DNA from: Hallella colorans
GTDB taxonomy: Bacteria; Bacteroidota; Bacteroidia; Bacteroidales; Bacteroidaceae
DNA length: 64,000 nt
Direction of reading: 5' to 3'
NCBI RefSeq assembly: GCF_003096815.1
Contig: NZ_QENY01000013.1
Coordinates: forward strand, 26,405 to 90,404
How positions within the stretch are numbered: the stretch's first letter is position 1; the number at the start of each line of letters is the position of its first letter. Under the pieces are notes generated by a model that was given only the letters and a program-made list of their open reading frames with translations, was not told the origin of the DNA and did no database searches. Of this stretch, positions 45,216-54,243 are shown piece after piece. The position numbers and the translations under genes are program-made.

Positions 45216-46564
45216 GACTACACACATTTCCGATGGGTGGCGTGCACCCTGATGAAAACAAATTGACAAACGACGTGGCGACCGTGGCGGCCGCGTTGCC
45301 CAAAGTGGCCGTTATTCCTTTGTGCCAGCATATCGGCGCTCCCACCAAGCCCGTGGTGAAGCGTGGCGACAAGGTAAAGGTGGGCACGCTCATTGGCGAA
45401 GCTGGTGGTTTCATATCAGCGCCCATCTTCTCGTCGGTGTCGGGCACGGTGGCCAAGATAGACACTACGTTTGACGCTACGGGATATCGTCAGCCATGTG
45501 TGTTCATCAATGTGGAGGGCGATGAGTGGGAAGATGGTATAGACCGCTCTGCCAAATTGGAAACCCTGGCCGAGCACCCTGAACTGACCGCTGAGGAGAT
45601 AGTGGGACGTGTCAAAGCGGCTGGCATAACTGGCATGGGTGGGGCCGGTTTTCCCACCTTTGTCAAACTTATGCCGCCCCCCGGAAGCGTGGCCGAGTGT
45701 GTGGTCATCAACGCGGTGGAGTGCGAGCCTTATATCACGTCTGACTATAGGCTGATGATGGAGCATGCCGATGAGATTATTGTTGGCGTGCAACTGCTCA
45801 TGAAGTCGGTATCGGTGGACAAAGCCTACATAGGCATCGAGGAGAACAAGCCCAAGGCCATCAGCCTGATGACCGAGAAAGCGAGCGCGGACAGTCGTAT
45901 CACGGTGGTGCCGTTGGCACAAAAGTATCCTCAGGGCGGCGAGAAACAATTGGTGGCCGCCGTCACGGGCAAGCAGGTGCCCGCCCCACCCGCCATACCG
46001 GTGAGCGTGGGGGCGGTGGTGGTCAACGTGGGCACCACGTTCGCGACGTACGAGGCCGTGATGAAAAACAAGCCCCTCTTTGAGCGTTACACCACCGTGA
46101 CGGGCAAGCACATGGCTCATCCTGCTAATTTTTTGGTGCGCATGGGCACGCCTTTCAGTCAGCTCATCGAGGCTTGCGGAGGCTTGCCGGAGGGCGATAA
46201 CAAGGTGTTGGCAGGTGGCCCCATGATGGGTAAGGCCGTGCTGACTACCGACGTGACCGTGTGCAAGGGCACCAACGCGATCACAGTGCTGACCGATGTC
46301 GACGCCCATCGCAAGGCGGTACAGCCTTGCATCAGGTGCGGCAAGTGTGTCACGGTGTGCCCCATGGGGCTCGAGCCTTATCTCATAGCCACCCTGTCGG
46401 CGTTTAAGAAGTATGACAGGCTTGAGCGAGAGGCCATCACAAGTTGCATCTCGTGTGGCTCATGCCAGTACACCTGCCCGGCGCACAGGCCAATGCTTGA
46501 CAACATAGCGCAAGGCAAGGCTGTGGTGATGCGCATGATAAAGGCTCGCAACCAAAAACAATGA
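45212..46564 (+). CDS. rnfC: RNF complex subunit C, NADH-binding
   Basis: 450 residues. N-terminal domain with PLCQHIGAPTKPVVKRGDKV; Rossmann-like NADH/FMN domain with GITGMGGAGFPTFVKL and NAVECEPYITSDYRLMM (as in NuoF); C-terminal ferredoxin domain with two sites, CIRCGKCVTVCPMGLEP and CISCGSCQYTCPAHRPML. It transfers electrons to NAD+ in the membrane complex. No long C-terminal Ala/Lys-rich extension of the E. coli RsxC type is present. Second of six rnf genes. Confidence 0.95.
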   Translation: MRLHTFPMGGVHPDENKLTNDVATVAAALPKVAVIPLCQHIGAPTKPVVKRGDKVKVGTLIGEAGGFISAPIFSSVSGTVAKIDTTFDATGYRQPCVFINVEGDEWEDGIDRSAKLETLAEHPELTAEEIVGRVKAAGITGMGGAGFPTFVKLMPPPGSVAECVVINAVECEPYITSDYRLMMEHADEIIVGVQLLMKSVSVDKAYIGIEENKPKAISLMTEKASADSRITVVPLAQKYPQGGEKQLVAAVTGKQVPAPPAIPVSVGAVVVNVGTTFATYEAVMKNKPLFERYTTVTGKHMAHPANFLVRMGTPFSQLIEACGGLPEGDNKVLAGGPMMGKAVLTTDVTVCKGTNAITVLTDVDAHRKAVQPCIRCGKCVTVCPMGLEPYLIATLSAFKKYDRLEREAITSCISCGSCQYTCPAHRPMLDNIAQGKAVVMRMIKARNQKQ

Positions 46565-46576
46565 CCTAAGAATTAT

Positions 46577-47584
46577 ATGACCATGAATAAGCTAATAGTC
46601 TCGTTATCGCCCCACGATCATGGAGCGGATACCGTGGAGCGCAACATGTGGGGAGTGATAGTGGCCCTCATGCCGGCGCTGCTCGTCTCGTTTTATTATT
46701 TTGGATTGGGCTCGGTGGTGGTCTGTTTGACCAGTGTCGCCGCCTGTATGTTTGTCGAATGGGCCATCTCCAAATATGTGATGAGACGCCCCGCTACGCT
46801 CTCTGACGGCTCGGCCATTATCACCGGACTGCTCTTGGGCATGAATCTTCCAAGCAATTTCCCAATATGGATGACACTCGTCGGCGCCCTCGTGGCCATC
46901 GGTGTGGGCAAGATGAGTTTTGGCGGATTGGGGTGCAACATCTTTAACCCCGCGTTGGTGGGCCGCTGCTTTTTGTTGGTTAGCTTCCCGGCTGAGATGA
47001 CTTTGTGGCCCAAGGTGGGGCAGCTCACCCAGTATGCTGACGCCGTGACAGGGGCCACGCCTCTCAGCCTGATGAAACAGGCCATCAAGACAGGCGACGC
47101 TGGCTTGCTGGACAAGCTGCCGAGCGCGCTCGACATGTTTCTCGGAAACGTAGGCAATGGGTTGGGCGCCGGCTCGATAGGCGAGGTCAGCGCGTTGGCT
47201 TTGCTCATTGGGCTGGGCTACATGCTATGGAAGGGCATCATCACTTGGCACATACCAGTGACCATCTTGGCCACGGTGTTGGCGCTGAGCGGCGCGTTGC
47301 ATTGGGCCAATCCCGTGTACGCCATGCCGTCTCAAGTGATATTTAGTGGTGGACTGATGCTGGGAGCCATCTTCATGGCTACCGACTATGTGTCGTCGCC
47401 GATGATACACCGCGGGCAAATTGTCTATGGCGTGGGCATCGGTGCGCTTACCGTGATAATCCGCAATTGGGGAAGCTATCCGGAGGGCATGTCGTTTGCC
47501 ATTCTTATTATGAACGCATTTACGCCGCTCATCAATCACTATGTCAAACCAAAACGTTTCGGCGAAGTGCCGGCGAAAAAATAA
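46577..47584 (+). CDS. rnfD: RNF complex subunit D
   Basis: 335 residues, polytopic. Start MTMNKLIVSLSPHDHGADTV. The covalent FMN site is in DAVTGATPLSLMKQ (Thr after GA). Conserved SFGGLGCNIFNPALVGRCFL and GLMLGAIFMATDYVSSPM match NqrB. Thought to form the ion-translocating core with RnfG, A and E. The gene follows rnfC by 12 bases. Flavinylation depends on an ApbE-type enzyme not encoded in the window. Confidence 0.95.
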   Translation: MTMNKLIVSLSPHDHGADTVERNMWGVIVALMPALLVSFYYFGLGSVVVCLTSVAACMFVEWAISKYVMRRPATLSDGSAIITGLLLGMNLPSNFPIWMTLVGALVAIGVGKMSFGGLGCNIFNPALVGRCFLLVSFPAEMTLWPKVGQLTQYADAVTGATPLSLMKQAIKTGDAGLLDKLPSALDMFLGNVGNGLGAGSIGEVSALALLIGLGYMLWKGIITWHIPVTILATVLALSGALHWANPVYAMPSQVIFSGGLMLGAIFMATDYVSSPMIHRGQIVYGVGIGALTVIIRNWGSYPEGMSFAILIMNAFTPLINHYVKPKRFGEVPAKK

Positions 47585-47596
47585 GGAGACAGCGTC

Positions 47597-48205
47597 ATGG
47601 CAAAAACAAAATCATCGCTCACCAACATGGTGGCAGTGCTGGTGGGCTTCGCGTTGGCCATCGCGGCCCTATTGGCGTGGGTGAACCACGTCACCGAGGG
47701 CCCCATCGCGGCCAAGGCCGAGAAAACACTGGCCGACGGCATCAAGAAAGTGATGGCCGCCGGTGATATCAAGGTTACAAAAACCGACACCGTGAGACAA
47801 ATGGTGGAAGGCAAAGAGAACGTGTATGTCGTTTACAGCGTGGCCGACAAGGCAGGAGGCTCGCGCGGCGCGGCAGTGGAATGCGCCACCTTGGGCTTCG
47901 GCGGCAACATGCGCGTGTTGGTGGGATTTGACAATAGTGGCAACATCTTGGGCTACTCCATCCTTGAGCATGCGGAGACACCGGGATTGGGCGCTAAGGC
48001 CCAGGCATGGTTCCAAAAGGGAGCCAAGGGCGACATCATCGGCATGAACCCCGCCAAGGGCGCGCTCACGGTGACGAAAGACGGAGGGCAGGTGGATGCT
48101 ATTACGGCCTCCACTATCACCAGTCGCGCGTTCCTTAAGGCGGTGAACGAGGCTTACAAGGCATACGCCGCAAAGACGAATGGCCAACGCGCCGCGAACG
48201 AATAA
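47597..48205 (+). CDS. rnfG: RNF complex subunit G, covalent FMN
   Basis: 202 residues. One membrane helix (MVAVLVGFALAIAALLAWVN) then a periplasmic FMN-binding domain; the flavin site corresponds to DAITASTITSRAF, where the usual GA of SGATxT is AS. The substitution keeps the acceptor Thr. Homologous to NqrC of the same window. Inner-membrane component of ferredoxin:NAD oxidoreductase. Confidence 0.93.
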   Translation: MAKTKSSLTNMVAVLVGFALAIAALLAWVNHVTEGPIAAKAEKTLADGIKKVMAAGDIKVTKTDTVRQMVEGKENVYVVYSVADKAGGSRGAAVECATLGFGGNMRVLVGFDNSGNILGYSILEHAETPGLGAKAQAWFQKGAKGDIIGMNPAKGALTVTKDGGQVDAITASTITSRAFLKAVNEAYKAYAAKTNGQRAANE

Positions 48206-48226
48206 CCATATAGAAGCTTTATCATC

Positions 48227-48814
48227 ATGAAATATCTGAATATCATCACCAATGGTTTGTTCAAGGAAAACCCTACGTTTGTCTTGATGCTCGGCATGTG
48301 CCCCACGTTGGCCACCACCACGAGCGCTGTCAACGGCATGTCTATGGGATTGGCCACGATGGCCGTTTTAGTGTGCACCAACACAGTAATCTCGTGCATC
48401 AAAGGCATCACGCCAGACAAAGTGCGCATACCGGTGTTTATAGTTGTGATAGCGGCTTTTGTCACTATCTTGCAAATGTTCATGTCGGCCTACGCGCCGG
48501 AGAGCGTCAACCAGTCTTTGGGCATCTTCATTCCGCTCATCGTGGTGAATTGTATCGTTTTGGGACGGGCGGAGAGTTACGCTTGCAAGCATACGCCCAT
48601 AGCGAGCCTCTTGGATGGCGTGGGGGTAGGATTGGGCTTCACGTTGGGACTCACGGTGCTGGGCACGGCGCGCGAGCTTCTTGGGGCCGGCAGCGTCTTT
48701 GGTTTTGCGCTATTGCCCGAGACAACCAATATCCTGCTCTTCGTGCTGCCACCGGGTGCGTTTATCACCCTTGGCTACTTGGTGGCCATATTTAACAAGG
48801 TGAGGCCAGAGTAA
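48227..48814 (+). CDS. rnfE: RNF complex subunit E
   Basis: 195 residues, six hydrophobic helices. NPTFVLMLGMCPTLATTTSA near the N-terminus and LIVVNCIVLGRAESYA in the middle carry the Cys residues matching NqrD. It pairs with RnfA to form the inverted-topology half of the complex. 21 bases after rnfG and 42 before rnfA. Confidence 0.95.
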   Translation: MKYLNIITNGLFKENPTFVLMLGMCPTLATTTSAVNGMSMGLATMAVLVCTNTVISCIKGITPDKVRIPVFIVVIAAFVTILQMFMSAYAPESVNQSLGIFIPLIVVNCIVLGRAESYACKHTPIASLLDGVGVGLGFTLGLTVLGTARELLGAGSVFGFALLPETTNILLFVLPPGAFITLGYLVAIFNKVRPE

Positions 48815-48856
48815 GTGGGCGTATCACGTTTTTACTCATTTTAGCATCTAAACATT

Positions 48857-49462
48857 ATGGAGTATCTCTTAATATTTATCAGCGCGATATTTGTAAACAA
48901 TATCATCCTGAGCCAGTTTTTGGGCATCTGCCCATTTCTTGGTGTGTCCAAGAAGATTGACACGGCCATTGGTATGGGGGTGGCCGTGGCTTTCGTGATG
49001 ACGTTGGCCACCATCGTGACGTGGCTTGTGCAGATCTATGTGCTCAATCCTTATGGCTTGCAGTACCTGCAAACGTTGGCTTTTATTCTCATTATCGCCG
49101 CTCTGGTGCAGATGGTGGAAATTATCTTGAAGAAGGTTAGCCCCGCCCTGTATCAGGCTCTCGGCATTTTTCTGCCCCTCATTACGACCAATTGTGCCGT
49201 TCTTGGCGTGGCAATCCTCGTGATACAAAAGGATTTCGACTTGGTGGAGAGCGTGGTTTACGCCTTCTCCACGGCCGTCGGTTTCGCCTTGGCATTGGTT
49301 GTCTTTGCGGGCATCCGTGAGCAGTTGGAGATGGTAAACATCCCGAAAGGCATGCGTGGCATGCCTTTGGTGCTGCTCACGGCGGGCCTGTTGTCATTGG
49401 CGTTCATGGGCTTTTCGGGCGTGGACGGTGGCCTGCGCGCGCTGTTGGGGCTGAACACTTAG
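48857..49462 (+). CDS. rnfA: RNF complex subunit A
   Basis: 201 residues, start MEYLLIFISAIFVNNIILSQ, FLGICPFLGVSKKIDT, LITTNCAVLGVAILV (Cys residues as in NqrE), REQLEMVNIPKGMRGMPLVL and ending GLRALLGLNT. Membrane subunit of the complex, last gene of the rnf unit. The 3'-terminal 144 bases (49313-49456) are duplicated at 52785-52928 beyond the C10 protease gene. Confidence 0.95.
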   Translation: MEYLLIFISAIFVNNIILSQFLGICPFLGVSKKIDTAIGMGVAVAFVMTLATIVTWLVQIYVLNPYGLQYLQTLAFILIIAALVQMVEIILKKVSPALYQALGIFLPLITTNCAVLGVAILVIQKDFDLVESVVYAFSTAVGFALALVVFAGIREQLEMVNIPKGMRGMPLVLLTAGLLSLAFMGFSGVDGGLRALLGLNT

Positions 49463-49512
49463 GTTGTAATAAGCGGCAAGCCCATCTGTATCTTTTCTTC
49501 CCCGCGACGCTA

Positions 49513-49569
49513 CATGGCAGGATGTCGCTCAAAAGTGCCATGAGAGCGTGTCCGCATAAGTTTTTTTTT
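49513..49569 (+). terminator. weak hairpin with T run after rnfA
   Basis: CATGGCA (49513-49519) pairs with TGCCATG (49536-49542); a run of nine T follows about 20 bases later (49561-49569). Distance between stem and T run makes it a weak candidate. The rest of 49463-49902 shows no gene I can support. Confidence 0.3.
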
Positions 49570-49902
49570 AAAACGACAGGGTGCCGGATGAGATCGTGGC
49601 GCGTAATGACCGTGGCGGTTAGAACGCATAAGAGCTTTGCTCATACCGGCAGGCCGCGTAACACTTGAGGGAGTGCATGGAAGATGCCCGGGCGGAATCG
49701 TTCCTCATGGGGCGACGGGAAGACTGTTGCGCGCGTCAGCCGGTGGCATCCGGCCGGGTGAGCTGGTCTTGGCCTAAATATTTCCTATATCCTAAAGAAA
49801 GTATGTGGATAGAGAACGCCAAGGCAAGGTTTCCCTTTGCGTTGATGTGTTTTTTTTGTATTTTTTTTAAAAATTAAACACGAAAATATTGATTAATAGA
49901 AC

Positions 49903-49910
49903 TACCTTTG
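49903..49910 (+). promoter_or_regulatory. -7 promoter element for the C10 protease gene
   Basis: TACCTTTG, 152 bases before ATG 50063, implying a long leader that contains a 23-codon upstream frame (49925-49996). Confidence 0.55.
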
Positions 49911-50062
49911 TAACCTAAATTTCAATGCGTGGCCCATTCCGGCGCTGGCAATGGGATAATGTCGCGAGAAATAAAAAACAAGTCATCTCTACTTGACCAA
50001 TTGTTGATGGTGGGGATATGTCGTTGGATAACAAACTCTTATAACAAACAAATGTAAATAAA

Positions 50063-52693
50063 ATGAAAATAAACAGATGGTTTAGCCCCACTATATGGGG
50101 TATTGCGCTTGCCACGACGGTGAGCGTTCCCACCTTAGGCAAGATAGTGACAGCGGACAGGGCGACAAGCATCGCGCGCCAATATGTCGATGTAAGTGAA
50201 GCGTCGCGCCGCGAGGCAATGCGCGCCACGAGGGCTTCGCGTGTCGCTCCACCTTATTATATATATAACGACAGTCGGGGACGGGGCTTCGTGGTTGTGG
50301 CTGGAGACGATGGCATGGGGCAGGTACTGGGCTACTCTCATGCCGGAACACTTGACACGCTGCGCGCGAGCCAAGAGCTTAAGTTTCTGCTTGGTGCGTA
50401 TCGCGACGCTTTTCTGCAATTGCAAAGACAGCCCGCCACAAGGGCAATTATTGGCACTACGCCCCCAAACCGTAAGGCCGTTGCCCCTATGCTTGCGACG
50501 GCATGGAGCCAAGACGACCCCTACAATCGTCTTACGGGCTACGATTACACTGGATGCGTGGCCACGGCCGTGGCTCAAATCATGCGATATCACCGATGGC
50601 CGGAGCGAGGTCGGGGCAGCAACTCGTACAAAGTGCTCTATGACAACCGCGAACTGAACGTGGATTTCAGCCAGTCGGTGTACCAATGGGACAAGATGCT
50701 GCCCAAGTACAATACGTATGCCGCCAGGCACAACACCGTGTGCTGCGATGCCGTGGCTCTTCTTATGCGAGACGTCGGTGTGGCGGTGAACATGCAGTAC
50801 ACCCCGGCGGCAAGCGGCGCGCAAACTTTCATGGCCGCCAAGGCGCTAAAGAAGTACTTTGATTATTCCACCTCCATGCTCAGCAAGTCTGACGAGGGAA
50901 CGGCAGCATTCGTCCAAATCTTGCGCAAGGAGATGGAGAATGGTTTTCCCGTGTACATAAGCGGAAACGCGATGCTGGGTGGAAACGGTCACGCATGGGT
51001 AGTGGACGGCGTGGACAAAGATAATCTCTTCCACATGAACTTTGGCTGGGGGGGCGGCGGCGATGGCTACTTCTCCATCTCGGCGCTGAACCTCTCCACC
51101 ACAGGACGGGAGTTCGGGGGCAGACCACTCACGTTCAACAAGCAGGTACAGATAGTCTTGGTGCATCCCAACAAGCCAAACTGTGCGCCCATTGACACCG
51201 AGCTTGCTGACGACGCGCCAAATCTGTGCTTTTACTCGGAGGGAGGCATTTCGGTCGATGGCAACTTGTCTGCTGGCAAACAGCGGTCCATTACGGTCAG
51301 TTACCACCATTTCAAGAACCAAGCTGGCAGGCCGTTCGCTGGCGATATTGGCTTGGCTGTTTACAATGAGCGGAATGAACAGGTAGACGTGGTGCCATCG
51401 GCGTGGCACGACAAAGGTGGCTACACGGCGGAGCGATGTAAGTACAATGGCGGAGCGTTGCTGCCGGACCAATTGATAGATGACATTTGCACGTTTAAGG
51501 TTGACCTTGCCAACCTTGCCGATGATGGGCGTTACTACCTGCAGCCCGTGTGTGCCAATATCAAAGAAAATGGCGGCTATGGGGCCTGGTGCAGGATGAA
51601 GACATCGCCACGCATCGCTTTCGACTTTAAAGGTGGCAATGTGCGCGTGTACGAGAAGCCCGATGACAACGCTCCTTTTGCGTTGACAGCCCATCCATAT
51701 ACGCTCAAACCGTGCGTGCCCAGCGGAAATGCGACGCTTTGCTTGACGATACGAAAGCTCACCGGTACGCCATTCAGTGGTGTGGTGAGGGTGTCACTCG
51801 TGGACGATGACGGGCGTGTCGTGGCCTCAGGGCAGACGCCCGGAGCCGTTGACTTTGATATGTTCGCCGAGACGGAGACGAGGGTGGACATGCGCTTGCC
51901 GGACAATTTGCAGCCTAAGGATTACAAATTGAAAGTGGAGGTTGTCAAACAAAATGACAATAACATCGTTGCCGCGGTGGGCATGGTGCATGGTGACGAG
52001 CCTTCCATGCTGCGAGTGGTGACGCCCAAGCCCGGGGACAGACTCTTTACTCGGCTGTTGGGAATGGTGAAAGACAACAGTGGATCGTCCATGCCGTCCA
52101 TGAAGGTGGACTTAACTGACAACTCGTTGCTTAAGATAGGAGTGGTGATGACGCTCGCACCCCAAGCTTCTTACAATGGAAAACTGACGCTTTGCTTGAT
52201 AGATACGCAAAATCAACGGCGCATATCCTTAGGCAGCGCCGCCCAACGGCAATATAAACTAATTGGAGGGGCCGAGGAAACATTCCTTACCGGATGGCTG
52301 AAAACCAGTGATGATTTGCCCGTTATCAACAACCGCACGTACAGGTTAGCGTTGATGGGCGAGGTAGACGGGGAGGAGCAAGACCTTTGGAACGATAACA
52401 ACGCGCCTTTCTTTTTGTCGTTTGTTAATGGACAACACGACATTTATCCAGACAACCCAACAGGGTTGGACCAAGTAAAAAGCAAACTTCGTGTGGTGCG
52501 AGACAATGGTTGGATTTGCGCGCAAGGCGAAGACTTAGCTTGTGTACAGGTGTTCGCGCTCAATGGTACATTGTTGGCGTCCGTCAATGCCATGGGGCAG
52601 CGCATGGTCAAATTGCGTATACCCGCCACGCAAATGGTCGTTGTCAAGGTTAGAACCGCACTTGGTGGAACTTTTGTAAGGAAAATGCGATAA
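50063..52693 (+). CDS. secreted C10 (streptopain/interpain-like) cysteine protease
   Basis: 876 residues. Signal peptide (RWFSPTIWGIALATTVSVP), a propeptide of about 130 residues of the Spi/SpeB type (RGRGFVVVAGDDGMGQVLGY), then the C10 catalytic domain: nucleophile in GYDYTGCVATAVAQIMRYHR, base His in GGNGHAWVVDG and a Gly-rich loop GWGGGGDGYFSIS. C-terminal ~480 residues are beta-sandwich-like; the extreme C-terminus (VQVFALNGTLLASVNAMGQR) resembles a T9SS-type sorting/CTD region, but the last strand motif is not typical. It resembles interpain A of oral Prevotella, which degrades host proteins. It sits between rnfA and a duplicate of the rnfA tail. Confidence 0.88.
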   Translation: MKINRWFSPTIWGIALATTVSVPTLGKIVTADRATSIARQYVDVSEASRREAMRATRASRVAPPYYIYNDSRGRGFVVVAGDDGMGQVLGYSHAGTLDTLRASQELKFLLGAYRDAFLQLQRQPATRAIIGTTPPNRKAVAPMLATAWSQDDPYNRLTGYDYTGCVATAVAQIMRYHRWPERGRGSNSYKVLYDNRELNVDFSQSVYQWDKMLPKYNTYAARHNTVCCDAVALLMRDVGVAVNMQYTPAASGAQTFMAAKALKKYFDYSTSMLSKSDEGTAAFVQILRKEMENGFPVYISGNAMLGGNGHAWVVDGVDKDNLFHMNFGWGGGGDGYFSISALNLSTTGREFGGRPLTFNKQVQIVLVHPNKPNCAPIDTELADDAPNLCFYSEGGISVDGNLSAGKQRSITVSYHHFKNQAGRPFAGDIGLAVYNERNEQVDVVPSAWHDKGGYTAERCKYNGGALLPDQLIDDICTFKVDLANLADDGRYYLQPVCANIKENGGYGAWCRMKTSPRIAFDFKGGNVRVYEKPDDNAPFALTAHPYTLKPCVPSGNATLCLTIRKLTGTPFSGVVRVSLVDDDGRVVASGQTPGAVDFDMFAETETRVDMRLPDNLQPKDYKLKVEVVKQNDNNIVAAVGMVHGDEPSMLRVVTPKPGDRLFTRLLGMVKDNSGSSMPSMKVDLTDNSLLKIGVVMTLAPQASYNGKLTLCLIDTQNQRRISLGSAAQRQYKLIGGAEETFLTGWLKTSDDLPVINNRTYRLALMGEVDGEEQDLWNDNNAPFFLSFVNGQHDIYPDNPTGLDQVKSKLRVVRDNGWICAQGEDLACVQVFALNGTLLASVNAMGQRMVKLRIPATQMVVVKVRTALGGTFVRKMR

Positions 52694-52784
52694 ATTAGGG
52701 AATGTCTATTTTTTGTGAGTCATTCCTTTGTAAAATTACAATAGGTGTCCAATCATGAACGCTATATTGCTTAGGCAGAGAGTC

Positions 52785-52931
52785 GTCCGTGAGTGGTTGG
52801 GGATGGTGAACATCCCGAAAGGCATGCCACGCATGCCTTTGGTGCTGCTCACGGCATGCCTGTTGTCGTTGGCGTTCATGGGCTTCTCGGGTGTGGACGG
52901 TGGCTTGCGCGCGCTGTTGGGGCTGAACTGA
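52785..52931 (+). pseudogene. duplicated 3' end of rnfA (remnant)
   Basis: Bases 52785-52928 align without gaps to 49313-49456 of rnfA with 14 differences in 144, about 90% identity. The alignment ends just before the stop; here TGA follows CTGAAC, whereas rnfA has ACT TAG. The rnfA reading frame stays open (GMVNIPKGMPRMPLVLLTAC) and extends upstream to ATG 52755 through unrelated codons, so a 58-residue peptide could be made, but it lacks the first three quarters of RnfA. Several differences alter amino acids (Gln to Trp, Glu to Gly, Gly to Cys). Remnant, not a functional subunit. Confidence 0.85.
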
Positions 52932-52983
52932 TATTTTAAGTTATAATTATTGATAATAGTGGTGCGCATTGATGTTTTTTTGT

Positions 52984-52991
52984 TAACTTTG
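52984..52991 (+). promoter_or_regulatory. -7 promoter element for galE
   Basis: TAACTTTG, 40 bases before ATG 53032. Confidence 0.6.
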
Positions 52992-53031
52992 TGAACATAT
53001 TAATAACTAATGTACAACAAGTTAAATTAAG

Positions 53032-54069
53032 ATGAAACAAACAATTCTCGTAACCGGTGGTACGGGCTTTATAGGGTCGCATACCACTGTGGAACTGCAA
53101 CAGGCTGGTTACCAAGTAGTAATCATTGATAATTTGTCAAATTCCAAAATAGAGGTGCTTGATGGCATAGAGCAAATAACGGGCGTGCGCCCAGCCTTTG
53201 AGAAGGTGGACCTTCGGGACATGGAAGCCACCGAGGAAGTATTTCGAAAATATCCCAACATTGAGGGAATTATCCATTTCGCGGCGAGTAAGGCGGTAGG
53301 CGAGAGCGTTCAAAAACCTCTGTTGTACTATCGCAATAACATCGTGTCGCTCATCAATCTCTTGGAACTCATGCCCAAATATGACGTGAAAGGAATCATA
53401 TTCTCATCGAGTTGTACCGTGTATGGACAACCCAAACCCGAGAACTTGCCTGTCACCGAGGACGCTCCCCACCAAAAGGCGACCTCGCCCTATGGCAACA
53501 CCAAGGAGATAAACGAGCAGATTATACACGACTATATACACAGTGGGGCCAGCATCAAGAGCGTGGTGCTGAGATATTTCAATCCGATAGGCGCTCACCC
53601 GTCGGGCCTTATCGGCGAGCTTCCCAATGGAGTGCCGGCCAACCTGATACCTTTTGTTACGCAAACCGCCATGGGAATACGCAAGCAACTGACCATTTTC
53701 GGCAATGATTACGATACGCCTGATGGCACGTGTATACGCGATTATATCTATGTGGTGGATTTGGCCAAGGCGCATGTGGCTGCCATGACCCGGGTGCTTG
53801 ATACCGACAGCGACGCGTTGGAGTACTTCAATATTGGCACAGGCAACGGAAACTCCACGCTCGAGATAGTGGAAACTTTCGAGAAAGCCACCGGTGTGAA
53901 GGTAAATTGGAAGTACGGGCCACGCCGCGAGGGCGACATAGAGAAGATTTGGGGAGACTGTACCAAGGCGAACAAGGTGCTCGGGTGGAAGGCCGAAGCT
54001 CCTTTGGATGAGGTGCTGCGCACCGCTTGGACATGGCAAAAGAAACTACGTGAGGATGGTATCATGTAA
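53032..54069 (+). CDS. galE: UDP-glucose 4-epimerase
   Basis: 345 residues. Extended SDR fold: NAD motif VTGGTGFIGSHTTVELQQAG, FAASKAVGESVQKPLLYY, catalytic Ser/Thr in SSSCTVYGQPKPE, YGNTKEINEQ (Tyr-x3-Lys), RYFNPIGAHPSGLIGE and RDYIYVVDLAKAHV. It interconverts UDP-glucose and UDP-galactose, supplying precursors for surface polysaccharide. Length is typical. Own promoter and the convergent terminator at 54176-54223 make it a single-gene unit. Confidence 0.95.
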   Translation: MKQTILVTGGTGFIGSHTTVELQQAGYQVVIIDNLSNSKIEVLDGIEQITGVRPAFEKVDLRDMEATEEVFRKYPNIEGIIHFAASKAVGESVQKPLLYYRNNIVSLINLLELMPKYDVKGIIFSSSCTVYGQPKPENLPVTEDAPHQKATSPYGNTKEINEQIIHDYIHSGASIKSVVLRYFNPIGAHPSGLIGELPNGVPANLIPFVTQTAMGIRKQLTIFGNDYDTPDGTCIRDYIYVVDLAKAHVAAMTRVLDTDSDALEYFNIGTGNGNSTLEIVETFEKATGVKVNWKYGPRREGDIEKIWGDCTKANKVLGWKAEAPLDEVLRTAWTWQKKLREDGIM

Positions 54070-54175
54070 CATGCTTATAGGCTGCGCCATGAGTGGAGTC
54101 CCGCGAAACTAATCTACACTAAGAAATTTGAGTGTAAGGGTGTGCCCTAACATATGAAATTGCGGCTCGTATGGG

Positions 54176-54223
54176 CCATTAATGACAACGGTCGACCTCA
54201 TGGTCGACCGTTGTCGTTAATGG
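54176..54223. terminator. bidirectional terminator, 22-bp stem
   Basis: Arms 54176-54197 (including GACAACGGTCGACC) and 54202-54223 pair with a single G-T wobble and a 4-base loop. It lies between galE (plus) and lpxA (minus), 107 bases after galE and 21 bases after lpxA. Confidence 0.8.
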
Positions 54224-54243
54224 GGTGGCATGCGCCTTTGCGC

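Noticed and set aside
49665..49877. Open frame of 70 codons between rnfA and the protease
   Set aside because: No recognisable motif or start context; ends in a T-rich tract. Probably chance.
49463..53031. Complete mobile element carrying the C10 protease
   Set aside because: No integrase, transposase, relaxase or terminal inverted repeats; only the duplicated gene tail is visible.
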